Assembly: GCF_030272615.1 (NCBI RefSeq)
Contig: NW_026729309.1
Coordinates: 43,278-107,277, forward strand
DNA: 64,000 nt
Source: Cryptomeria japonica
Lineage: Eukaryota; Streptophyta; Pinopsida; Cupressales; Cupressaceae
Reading direction: 5' to 3'
The stretch's first letter is position 1; every line of letters starts with the position of its first letter. Position numbers and translations under genes: made by a program. Under the pieces are notes generated by a model that saw only the letters and a list, made by a program, of their open reading frames with translations, was not told the DNA's origin and searched no databases. Of this stretch, positions 10,395-20,890 are shown piece after piece.

Positions 10395-11430
10395 AGATTT
10401 TGATGCTATGGACTCTAGAATCGGGAGTTGCATCTTGAAACCATGTTGTGCCTCCAAACATTGATTTTGATGCTCCAAAACTGAGTCTTTCGAGGCACAA
10501 GCTCCGAAATGAGCTTCTAAGAGAATGATGTGCATCAAAATGGAATTTTGACGCTAAAGGCTCTAGAATAGGGACTTGCTTCTTGAAACCTTGTTGTACC
10601 CCAAAACATTGATTTTGATGTTCCAAAATCAGGGCTTTCAAGGCACAAGCTCCAAAATGAGGTTCTAAGAGCGTGATGTACATCAAAATTACATTTTGAC
10701 ACTACCGACTCTAGAATTGGGACTTGTGTCTAGAAACCTTGTTGTGCCTCCAAACACTAATATTTATGCTCCAAAAATGAGGCTTTTGAGGCACAACCTC
10801 TGAAATGAGGTTCTAAGAGCACCATGTTTGTCAAAATCGTGTTTTGATGCTATCAGCTTGAGAATCAGGACTTTTGTCTTGAAACCTTGTTGTGCCTTTA
10901 AACATTGATTTGGATGTTTTGAAACTGGAGCTTTCAAGCCACACGCTCTGAAACAAGGTTCTAAGAGCACAATGTGCATCAAAATCATGTTTTGACACTA
11001 AAGGCTCTGGAATAGGGACATGCATCTTGAAACCTCGTTGTGCCTCTAAACACCAATTTTGATGATTTGAAACCGAAGATTTTGAGGTATAAGCTCCAAA
11101 ACAAGGTTCCAAGAGCACAATGTGCATCAGAATCAATTTTTGATGTTACCGGCTCTTGAATCAGGACTTGCATCTTGAAACCTTATTTTGCCTCCAAACA
11201 TCGATTTTCATGCTCCAAAATTGGGGCTTTTGAGGCACACTTTCTAAAACAGAGATCTAAGAGCACAATGTGCATCGAAATTGAATTTTGATGCTACTGA
11301 CTCTAGAATCGGGGCTTGCATCTTAAAACCTTGTTGTGCCTCAAAACACTAATTTTAATGTTCCGAAACCAGGGCTTTCAAGGCACAAGCTTCGAAATGA
11401 GGTTCTAAGAACATGATGTGCGCCAAAATC
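10395..11430 (-). repeat. Reference intact 7-mer HOR (7 x 148 bp)
   Basis: This is the best unbroken heptamer in the window. Right-hand monomer ends are E10542, D10690, C10838, B10986, A11134, G11282 and F11430. Every interval is exactly 148 bp, giving 1,036 bp. Read on the minus strand the order is F-G-A-B-C-D-E, the same circular order as in the plus arms. Neighbouring types differ clearly at diagnostic blocks, while same-type monomers elsewhere in the window resemble each other more. That is the defining property of a higher-order repeat. Confidence 0.95.
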
Positions 11431-12300
11431 AGATTTTGATGCTATTGACTCTAGAATCGGGACTTGCATCTTGAAACCTTGTTGTTCCTCCAAACATTGA
11501 TTTTGATGCTCCAAAACTGGGTCTTTCAAGGTACAAGCTTTGAAATGAGCTTCTAAGAGAATGATGTGCGTCAAACTAGAATAGGGACTTGCATCTTGAA
11601 ACCTTGTTGTGCCTCAAAACATTGATTTTCATATTCAAAAATCAGGGCTTTCAGGGCACGAGCTCTGAAATGAGGTTCTAAGAGCACGATATACATAAAA
11701 ATTGCATTTTGATGCTACCGACTCTGGAATTGGGACTGGTGTCTTGAAACCTTATTGTGCTTCCAAACACTAATTTTTATGCTCTGAACATATGGATTTT
11801 GAGGCACAACCTCCGAAATGACGTTCTAAGAACACCATGTTTTTCAAAATCGTCTTTTGACATTACCAACTTGTGAATCGGGACTTGTTGTTCCTTTAAA
11901 CATTGATTTTGATGTTTTGAAACTGGAGCTTTCGAGCCACAGGCTCCGAAATGAGGTTCTAAGAGCACGATGTGCATCAAAATCACGTTTTGACACTAGA
12001 GGCTCCAAAATAGGGACTTGCCTCTTGAAACCTTGTTGTGCCTCAAAACATTGATTTTGATATTCCAAAATCAGGCCTTTAAAGGCACAAGCTCCGAAAT
12101 GAAGTTCTAAGAGCACGATGTACATGAAAATTGCGTTTTGATGCTAGCGACTCTGGAATTGGGACTTGTGTCTTGATACCTTGTTGTGCCTCCAAACACT
12201 AATTTTTATGCTCAAAAAATAAGGGTTTTGAGGCACAACCTCCAAAATGAGGTTCTAAGAACACTATGTTTGTCAAAATCGTGTTTTGACGCTATCAGCT

Positions 12301-12414
12301 TGAGAATTGGGACTTGTTGTTCCTTTAAACATTGATTTTGATGTTTTGAAACTGGAGTGAGAATTGGGACTTGTTGTTCCTTTAAACATTGATTTTGATG
12401 TTTTGAAACTGGAG
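12301..12414 (-). repeat. 57-bp exact tandem duplication inside a B monomer
   Basis: Positions 12,301-12,357 and 12,358-12,414 are identical 57-bp copies, each starting TGAGAATTGGGACTTG and ending TTTTGAAACTGGAG. Both lie within one B monomer, so its length is off the 148-bp register. The absence of any difference suggests a recent slippage or short unequal exchange. Confidence 0.95.
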
Positions 12415-12604
12415 CTTTCAAGCCACATGCTCCGAAATGAGGTTCTAAGCATCTTTAAACCTTGTTATGTCTCAAAACACTGATTTTGATGCTCCGAAAT
12501 CGGGGCTTTCGAGCCACAAGCTTCAAAATGATGTTCTAACAGTACGATGTGCACCAAAATCAGATTTTAATGCTATTGATTCTAGAATCGGGACTTGCAT
12601 CTTA

Positions 12605-13196
12605 AAAACTTGTTGTGCCTCCAAACATTGATTTTGATGCTCCAAAACTAGGTCTTTCGAGGCACAAGCTCCGAAATGAGCTTCTAAGAGAATAATGTGC
12701 ATTAAAATGAAATTTTGACGCTACAGGCTCCGGAATATAGACTTGTTTCTTGAAACCTCATTGTGCCTCCAAACACTGATTTTGATGTTCCAAAATTAGG
12801 GCTTTCAAGGCACAAGTTCTGAAATGAGGTTCTAAGAGCACGATGTACATCAAAATTGCATTTTAAAGCTACCGACTATGGAATTGGGACTTGCATCTTG
12901 AAAATTTGTTGTGCCTCCAAACATTGATTTTGATGCTCCAAAACTGGGTCTTTCGAGGCACAAGCTCCGAAATGAGCTTCTAAGAGAATATTGTGCATCA
13001 AAATGAAATTTTGACGCTACAGGCTCCGGAATATAGACTTGTTTCATGAAACCTCGTTGTGCCTCCAAACACTGATTTTGATGTTCCAAAATTAGGGCTT
13101 TCAAGGCACAAGTTCTGAAATGAGGTTCTAAGAGCATGATGTACATCAAAATTGCATTTTAAAGATACCGACTATGGAATTGGGACTTGTGTCTGG
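12605..13196 (-). repeat. 296-bp E-D dimer tandem duplication
   Basis: Two successive copies of an E+D dimer lie at about 12,605-12,900 and 12,901-13,196. They share private variants: GGAATATAGACTTGTTTC in the E/D boundary and TTTTAAAG followed by ACCGACTATGGAATTGG at the C/D boundary (12,861 and 13,157, an offset of exactly 296 = 2 x 148). Very few differences are visible. This is a local, in-register unequal exchange that adds a dimer instead of a whole heptamer. Confidence 0.9.
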
Positions 13197-15434
13197 AAAC
13201 CTTATTGTGCCTCCAAACATTAATTTTTATTCTCCAAAAATGAGGCTTTTGAGGCACAACCTCCGAAATGAGGTTCTAAGAACACCATGTTTGTCAAAAT
13301 CGTGTTTTGATGCAATCAGCTTGAGAATCGGGACTTGTGACTTGAATCCTTGTTTTGCCTTTAAACATTGATTTTAATGTTTTGAAACTGGAGCTTTCGA
13401 CCCACACGATCTGAAATGAGGTTCTAAGAGCATGATGTGCATCAAAATCACGTTTTAATACTACAGGATCCGAAATAGGGACTTGCATCTTGAAAGCTTG
13501 TTGTTCCTCCAAACACCAATTTTGATTCTTCAAAACTGAAGATTTTGACACTACAGGCTCCGGAATAGGGACTTGGCTCTTCAAATCATGTTGTGCCTCC
13601 AAACACCAATTTTGATGATTCAAAACTGAAGATTTTGAGGCATAAGCTCCAAAACAAGGTTCTAAGAACACTATGTGCATCAAAATCAAATTTTGACTCT
13701 ACCGGCTCCAGAATCAGGACTTGCATCTTGAAACCTTCTTGTTCCTCCAAACATCATATTTCATGCTCTAAAACTCGGGTTGTTGAGGCACAGTTTCTAA
13801 AACAGGTTTCTAAGAGCACAATGTGAATCAAAATTGAATTTTCATGCTACTGGCTCTCGAATTGGGGCTTGCATCTTGGAACCTTGTTTTGCTTCAAAAC
13901 ACTGATTTTGATGCTCTGAAATCGGGGCTTTCGAGGCTCAAGTTTCAAAATAAGGTTCTAAGAGTTTGATGTGCATCAAAATCAAATTTTTGATGCTCCG
14001 AAACTGGGTCTTTCGAGGCACAAGCTGCGAAATGAGCTTCTAAAAGAATGATGTGCATTAAAATTGACGCTACAGGCTCGGGAATAGGGACTTGTTTCTT
14101 GAAAACTTGTTGTGCCTCAAAACATTGATTTTGATGTTCCAAAATCAGGGCTTTCCAGGCACAAGCTCCGCAATGAGGTTCTAAGAGCACGATGTACATC
14201 AAAATTGCATTTTGATGCTTCAGACTCTGGAATTGGGACTTGTGTCTTGAAACCTTGTTGTGCCTTTAAACATTGATTTTGATGTTTTGAAATTGGGGCT
14301 TTTGAGCCACATGCTTCGAAACGAGGTTCTGACAGCACGATGTGCATCAACATTGATTTTGATGTTTTGAAATGAGGTTCTGAGAGCACGACTTGCATTT
14401 TGAAACCTTTTTGTGCCTCCAAACATCGATTTTGATGCTCCAAAACTGGGGCTATTGAGGTATAATTTCTAAAATATGGTTCTGATAGCACAATGTGCAT
14501 CAAAATTGAATTTTGATGCTACCGGCTCTAGAATCGGGGCTTGCATCTTGAAACCTTGTTGTGCCTCAAAAAACTGATTTTGAAGCTCACTGAGGCTTTC
14601 GAGGCACAAGCTTTGAAATGAGGTTCTAAGAGCACAGTGTGCGCCAAAATTAGATTTTGACGCTATTGACAAGACAATCGGGACTTGCATCTTGAAACCT
14701 TGTTGTACCTCCAAACATTGATTTTGATGCTCAAAAAATGGGTCTTTCAAGGCACAAGCTCGGAAATGAGCTTCTAAGAGAATGATGTGCGTCAAAATGG
14801 AGGAATTTTGATGCTACGGGCTCCAGAATAGGGACTTGCTGTGCCATAAAACATTGATTTTGATGTTCCGACTCTCGGATTGGGACTTGTGTCTTCAAAC
14901 CTTGTTGTGCCTCCAAACACTAATTTTTATGCTCCAAAAATGAGGGTTTTGAGGCATAACCTCCGAAATGAGGTCCTAAGAACACCATGTTTGTCAAAAT
15001 TGTGTTTTGATGCTATAAGCTTGAGAATCGGGACTTGTGTCTTGAAATTTTGTTGTGCCTTTAATCATTTATTTCGATATTTTGAAACTGGAGATTTCGA
15101 ACCACATGCTCTGAAACGAGGTTCTAAGAGCAAGATGTGCATCAAAATCATATTTTGACACTACAAGCTTTGGAATAGGAACATGCATCTTGAAAGCTTG
15201 TTGTGCCTCCAAACACCAATTTCGATGCTTCGAAAACAAAGATTTTGAGGCATAAGCTCCAAAACAAGGTTCTAAGAGCACGATATGCGTCAAAATCAAA
15301 TTTTGATGCTAACGGCTAAAGAATCAGGATTTGCATATTGAAACCTTGTTGTGCCTCCAAACATCGATTTTGATGCCCCAAAAATGGGGCTTTTGAGGCA
15401 CAATATCTAAAATAGGGTTCTAAGAGCATAATGT

Positions 15435-15457
15435 GCATCAAAATTGAATTTTGATGC
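15435..15457. repeat. Perfect example of the monomer-boundary dyad
   Basis: The boundary between G and F here is an 11-bp inverted repeat with a single central base: arms GCATCAAAATT and AATTTTGATGC. Almost every monomer boundary in the window has a version of this dyad, usually (G/A)TCAAAA, 4-6 variable bases, then TTTTGA(T/C). It therefore recurs every 148 bp. The short loop permits a hairpin or cruciform, or a palindromic protein site. No function is shown by sequence alone. Confidence 0.85.
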
Positions 15458-17405
15458 TATTGGTTCTAGAATCGAGGCTTGCATCTCTGAAACCTGGTTG
15501 TGCCTCAAAACACTGATTTTGATGCTCTAAAACCAGGGCTTTTGAGGCACAAGCTTCGAAATGAGGTTCTAAGAGCACGATGTGCGCCAAAATCAGATTT
15601 TGACGCTATTGACTCTAGAATCGGGACTTGCATCTTCAAACCTTGTTGTGCCTCTAAACATTGATTTTGATGCTCCAAAAATGGGTCTTTCAAGGCACAA
15701 GCTCTGAAATGAGCTTCTAAGAGAATGATGTGCGTCAAAATTCCATTTTGACACTACAGGCTCCAAAATGAGCGTTTGAAGATTGACGCTACACGCTGCA
15801 AAAATGAGGTTCTAAGAGCACGATGTGCATCAAAATCACGTTTTGACAATACAGGCTCTGGAATAGGTACTTGCGTCTTGAAAGCTTGTTGTGCCTCCAA
15901 ACACCAATTTCAATGCTTCGAAACCAAAGATTTTGAGGCATAAGCTCCAAAACAAGGTTCTAAGAGCACAATGTTCATTAAAAGAAATTTTTGATGCTAC
16001 CGGCTCCAGAATCAAGACTTGCATCTTCAAACCTTATTGTGCCTCCAAACATCAATTTTGATGATCCAAAATTGGGGCTTTTGAGGCACAATTTCTAAAC
16101 AGGGTTCTAAGAGCACAATGTGCGTCAAAATTGAATTTTGATGCTACTAGCTCTAGAATCAGGGCTTCCATCTTGAAACCTTGTTGTGCCTCAAAACACT
16201 GATTTTGATGCTCTGAAATCGGGCTTTCAAGGAAAAAGCATCAAAATCAGATTTTGACACTATTGACTCTAGAATCGGGACTTGCATTTTGAAACCTGGT
16301 TGTGCCTCCAAACATTGATTTTGATGCTCCAAAATTGGGTCTTTCGAGGTACAAGCTCCGAAATGAGCTTCTAAGAGAATGATGTGCATCAAAATGGAAT
16401 TTTGATGCTACAAGCTCTAGAATAGGGACTTGCTTCCTGAAACCTTGTTGTGCCTCAAAACATTGATTTTGATGTTCCAAAAATAAGGCTTTCAAGGAAC
16501 AAGCTCTGAAATGAGGTTCAAGACCACAATGTAGATCAAAATTGCGTTTTGATGCTACCGAGTCTAGAATTGGGACTTGTTTCATCAAACCTTGTTGTGC
16601 CTCCAAACACTAATTTTTATGCCTAAAAAATAAGGGTTTTGAGGCACAACCTCCGAAATAAGGTCCTAAGAACACCATGTTTGTGAAAATTGTGTTTTGA
16701 TGCTATAAGCTTGAGAATCGGGTCTTGTGTCTTGAAACCTTGTTGTGCCTTTAAACATTGATTTCGATGTTTTGAAACTGGAGCTTTCGAGCCACATGCT
16801 CTGAAACGAGGTTCTAAGAGCACGATGTGCATCAAAATCATGTTTTGACACTATAGACTCTGGAATAGAGACTTGCATCTTGAAAGCTTGTTGTCCCTCC
16901 AAACACCAATTTCGATGCTTCGAAAATGAAGATTTTGAGGCATAAGCTCCAAAACATGGTTCTAAGAGCACGATGTGTGTCAAAATAAAATTTTGACGCT
17001 ACCAGCTCTAGAATCAAGGCTTGCATGTTGAAACCTAGTTGTGCCTCAAAACATTGATTTTGATGCTCTGAAACTAGTGCTTTCGAGGCACAACTTTCGA
17101 AATGAGGTTCTAAAAGCACGATGTGCACCAAAATCAGATTTTGACGCTTTCGACTCTAGAATCGGTACTTGCATCTTGAAACCTTGTTGTGCCTCCAAAC
17201 ATTGATTTTGATGCTCCAAAACTGGGTCTTTCGAGGCACAAGCTCCGAAATGAGCTTCTAAGAGAATGATGTGCATCAAAATTCCATTTTGACGCTACAG
17301 GCTCCAGAAAATGGACTTGCTTCTTGAAACCTTGTTGTGCCTCAAAATATTGATTTTGATGTTCCAAAATCAGGGCTTTCAAGCCAGATGCTCTGAAATG
17401 ATGTT

Positions 17406-17410
17406 CTAAG
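17406..17410. repeat. Left target-site duplication of the solo LTR
   Basis: The five bases CTAAG directly precede the LTR and recur at 18,452-18,456. They belong to the satellite block TTCTAAGAGC. Joining the flanks and dropping one CTAAG restores a normal monomer block, so the insertion was clean. Confidence 0.92.
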
Positions 17411-18451
17411 TGTAGGTCCTGGAGACAACTCAGAGGGGGGGGTGAATCAGTTGTCTAATAAATTCAAACCAAAATCTTATTAACCAACTTCTTGCTTAAT
17501 ACCGAAAAAAATAGTTAGTTGTGCCGGTAATTAGAGTTAACAGAAAATGCTTGTACCAGTAAGAATTAATGCATGAAACATAAACATAAAGTCATCCACA
17601 ACATATGACACAAATATTTGTACGTGGAAACCCTGTAAGGGGAAAAACTACGGTGGGAAACCTTACCCACAATCAGATGATACTACTGTAGATAGTAAGT
17701 GTACAAAGAGGGGTCTGCACATGCAGAAAGGCCAACAGCCTAGAGCTCACTGCTCAAACACAAATGGGAGTCACATTGACTACAGTTGGATGGTTAAATC
17801 CAATGAGAATGTACTACACAAAATAGCATCTTCATATGCTGGATTCAATACCGGTGTAATGCTAATATGCTTTTCCAAAAACCTAACTTCACTTTCAAAT
17901 GATGTCTTCGTGTATATCTCTGTTTGATCTCGCATATACCCTTCCTTAAATCTTTTTCATATTTCACACTTGATCTTACATTTATACCATACCCTAAGAC
18001 CAATTTTAGTAGGTCGGCTCTACAAGATATTACAATAAAACATTTTACAAATAATACAATATCCGATGCAATAACCGATTGAACATGTCGACTTAATGCA
18101 TTTACAACAATAATAAATCATCTCCATAGCGTGCCATGCTGATCTGGAAAAGATAAACCTGCCGGTGTAACCCTAGATAACCTGGACCTATTTGCCGGTA
18201 AAAGCAAATATGCAAATAAGAATATACCAATGATATTACTTCAAGGAAAAGTGTCCACATGATGTCTTCGACATTACCAAGTGTCTTCCATGTCATTGCA
18301 GGTACCGGTGAACATTATATCCTGCCAGTTAACCATATATCGGTGATTGTTTGAGCATTTTACTGATTGCTGGTGAATGTTGCTGGATCTCCAAAGTAGG
18401 TGTGTTAGCAGGTGTTGACATCAATGACAAAACCATACCAAAATACCAACA
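17411..18451. mobile_element. Solo LTR of an LTR retrotransposon (1,041 bp)
   Basis: This is the one stretch clearly unrelated to the satellite. It begins TGTAGGTCCTGGAGAC and ends ATACCAACA, so it has the TG...CA ends of an LTR, and it is flanked by the 5-bp duplication CTAAG. I see no second LTR copy, primer-binding site, polypurine tract or gag/pol coding, so it is a solo LTR left by LTR-LTR recombination. Near the 5' end is a G-run followed by GTGAATCAG (17,434-17,450). At 17,621-17,662 is the block TACGTGGAAACCC ... GGGAAAAACTACGG. Both resemble blocks known from plant LTR retrotransposons. The superfamily cannot be fixed without the internal region. The strand follows the G-run convention and is left undefined. 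A short open frame at 17,721-17,927 has no recognisable domain. Confidence 0.87.
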
Positions 18452-18456
18452 CTAAG
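18452..18456. repeat. Right target-site duplication of the solo LTR
   Basis: CTAAG here matches 17,406-17,410 exactly and is followed by AGCACAATGTGCATC, the rest of the interrupted monomer. Confidence 0.92.
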
Positions 18457-20890
18457 AGCACAATGTGCATCAAAATCAGATTTTCACACTATAGGCTCCG
18501 GAATAGGGACTTGCGTCTTGCAAGCTTGTTGTGCCTCCAAAAACCAATTTTGATGCTTTGAAACCGAAGATTTTGAGGCATAAGCTCCAAAACAAGGCTC
18601 TAAGACCACGATGTGCGTCAAAATCAAATTTGGAGCGTCAAAACCTTGTTGTGTCTCCAAACATCGATTTTGATGCTCCAAAACTGGTTTTGATACTCCA
18701 AAACTGGGGCTTTTGAGGCACAATTTCTAAAACACGGTTCTAATAGCACGATGTGGATCAAAATTAGATTTTGACGCTAATGACTCTAGAATCGGGACTT
18801 GCATCTTGAAACCCTGTTGTACCTCAAAACATTGATTTTGATGCTCCAAAATGGGGTCTTCAAGGCACGAGCTCCGAAATGAGGTTCTAAGAACACGATG
18901 TACATCAAAATTATGTTTTGATGCTACCGACTCTGGAATTGGGACTCTTGTCTTGAAACCTTGTTGTGCCTCCAAACACTAATTTTTATGCTCCAAAATT
19001 GATTCTTTTGAGGCACAACCTCTGAAATGAGGTTGTAAGAACACCATGTTTGTCAAAATCATGTTTTGATGCTATCAGCTTGAGAATCGAGACTTGTGTT
19101 TTGAAACCTTGTTGTGCCTTTAAACATTGATTTCCATGTTTTGAAACTAGAGCTTTCAAGCCACACGCTCCGAAACGAGGTTCTAAGAGCACGATGTGCG
19201 TCAAAATCTTGTTTTGACACTACAGGCTCCAGAATAGGGACTTGCGTCTTGAAAGCTTATTGTTCCTCCAAACACCAATTTTGATGATTCTAAACTGAAT
19301 ATTTTGAGGCATAAGTTCTAAAAAAGGTTCTAAGAGCACGATGTGCGTCAAAATCAAATTTTGACACTACGAGCTCCAGATTCAGGACTTGCATCTTGAA
19401 ACCTTGTTGTGCCTCCAAATATTGATTTTGATACTCCAAAATTGGGGCTTTTGAGGTAGAATTTCTAAAATAGGGTTCTAAGAGCTCAATGTGCATCAAA
19501 ATTGAATTTTGATGCTACTGGCTCTAGAATCGGGGCTTGCATCTTGAAACCTTGTTCTGCCTAAAAACACTGATTTTGATGCTCTGAAACAGGGGCTTTC
19601 TAGGTATAAGCTTCGAAATCAGGTTTGAATAGCATGATGTGGACCAAAATTACATTTTGATGCTTTGACTCTAGTATCGGGACTTGCATCTTGAAACCTT
19701 GTTATGCCTCCAAACATTGATTTTGATGCTCCAAAATGAGGTATTTCGAGGCACAAGCTCCATTATGAGCTTCTAAGAGAATGATGTGCGTCAAAATGGA
19801 ATTTTTTATGCTACAGGCTCCAGAATAGGGGACTTGCTTTCTGAAACCTTGTTATGCCTCAAAATATTGATTTTCATATTCCAAAATTAGAGCTTTCAAG
19901 GCACAAGCTTTGAAATGAGGTTCTAAGAGCACGATGTTACTCAAAATTGCATTTTCATGCTACAAACTCTGGAATTGGGACTTTTGTCTTGAAACCTTGT
20001 TGTGCCTCCAAACACAAATTTTTATGCTCCAAAAATGAGACTTTTCAGGCACCACCTCCGAAATGAGGTTCTAAGAACACCATGTTTTTCAAAATCTATT
20101 TTGATGCTATTAGCTTGAGAATCGGGACTTGTATCTTGAAACCTTGTAGTCCCTTTAAACATTGATTTCGATGTTTTGAAACTGGAGCTTTCGAGCCACA
20201 CGCTCCCAAACAAGGTTCTAAGAGCGCAATGTGCATCAAAATCACGTTTTGACAATACAAGCTCCGGAATAGGGATTTGCATCTTGAAAGCTTCTTGTGC
20301 CTCCAAACAGAAATTTCGGTGCTTCAAAATCAAAGATTTTGAGGCATAAGTTCCAAAACAAGGTTCTAAGAGCACGATGTGCGTTAAAATAAAACTTTGA
20401 CGCTACCAGCTCCAGAATCAAGACTCCAAATATCGATTTTGATGATCCAAAATTGGGGCTTTTCAGGCATAATTTCTGAAAAAAGGGTTCCAAGAGCTTA
20501 ATGTGCATCAATCAGAGCTTTCAAGGAAAAAGCTCTGAAATGTTGTGCCTCCAAACACTAATTTTTATGCTCCAAAAACAAGGCTTTTGAGGCACAACCT
20601 CCAAAATGGGGGTTCTAAGAACACCATGTTTGTCAAAATTGTGTCTTGACGCTATCAGCTTGAGAATCGGGACTTATGTCTTGAAACCTTGTTGTGCCTC
20701 TTGAATAGGGACTTTCTTCTTGAAACCTTGCTGTGCCTCAAAACATTGATTTTGATGTTCCAAATTCAGGGACTTGCTTCTTGAAACCTTTCTTTGCCTC
20801 AAAACATTGATTTTGATGTTCCAAAATCAGGGCTTTCAAAGCACAAGCTCTGAAATGAGGTTCTAACAGCACGATGTACCTCAAAATTGC
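18457..20890 (-). repeat. Monomer map, inverted segment part 4
   Basis: Right-hand monomer ends: remainder of the interrupted B about 18478, A about 18626, G about 18765 (about 22-bp internal repeat of CTCCAAAACTGG), E/D hybrid about 18912 (F missing), C about 19060, B19208, A about 19355, G19503, F about 19655, E about 19800, D about 19948, C about 20095, B about 20245, A about 20390, G about 20515 (short, joins a D scrap), C about 20640, B scrap, D about 20890. The last D holds two successive copies of about 67 bp (20,703-20,835) around ACATTGATTTTGATGTTCC. Confidence 0.83.

Larger units (their letters stand above)
11431..14507 (-). repeat. Monomer map, inverted segment part 2
   Basis: Right-hand monomer ends: E11578, D about 11705, C about 11853, B11984, D12132 (A head fused to D), C about 12286, B about 12449 (holds a 57-bp tandem duplication, then jumps to F), F12561, E12709, D about 12857, E13005, D13153, C about 13301, B13449, A13687 (about 92-bp internal duplication), G about 13835, F about 13980, E about 14062 (short), D14206, B about 14350 with a second B scrap, G14507. 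From about 13.2 kb rightward it matches the reverse complement of 62.1-63.7 kb, breakpoints included. Confidence 0.85.
14508..17410 (-). repeat. Monomer map, inverted segment part 3
   Basis: Right-hand monomer ends: F about 14655, E14799, D about 14868 (short), C about 15000, B about 15150, A15297, G about 15447, F about 15595, E15742, scrap of B about 15838, A about 15980, G about 16130, F about 16250 (short), E16396, D about 16544, C about 16690, B16839, A16987, G/F hybrid 17135, E17283, then a D/B hybrid interrupted at 17,410 by the solo LTR. The stretch 13.95-15.5 kb is the reverse complement of 30.0-31.8 kb, sharing the odd joints near 14,580 and 14,800. Confidence 0.85.

Noticed and set aside
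17431-17450. G-run (nine Gs within CAGAGGG...GTGAATCAG) as a G-quadruplex or regulatory element
   Set aside because: A single G-run does not make a canonical quadruplex; it is a common block near the start of this style of plant LTR.
17721-17927. 68-codon open frame inside the solo LTR
   Set aside because: No gag, pol or other domain is recognisable; LTRs normally do not code, and the frame lies wholly within the LTR.
17411-18451. A short complete element with its own terminal repeats (TRIM) or a MITE in place of a solo LTR
   Set aside because: No terminal direct repeat is seen inside the element and the ends are not long inverted repeats; TG...CA ends with a 5-bp duplication fit a solo LTR best.
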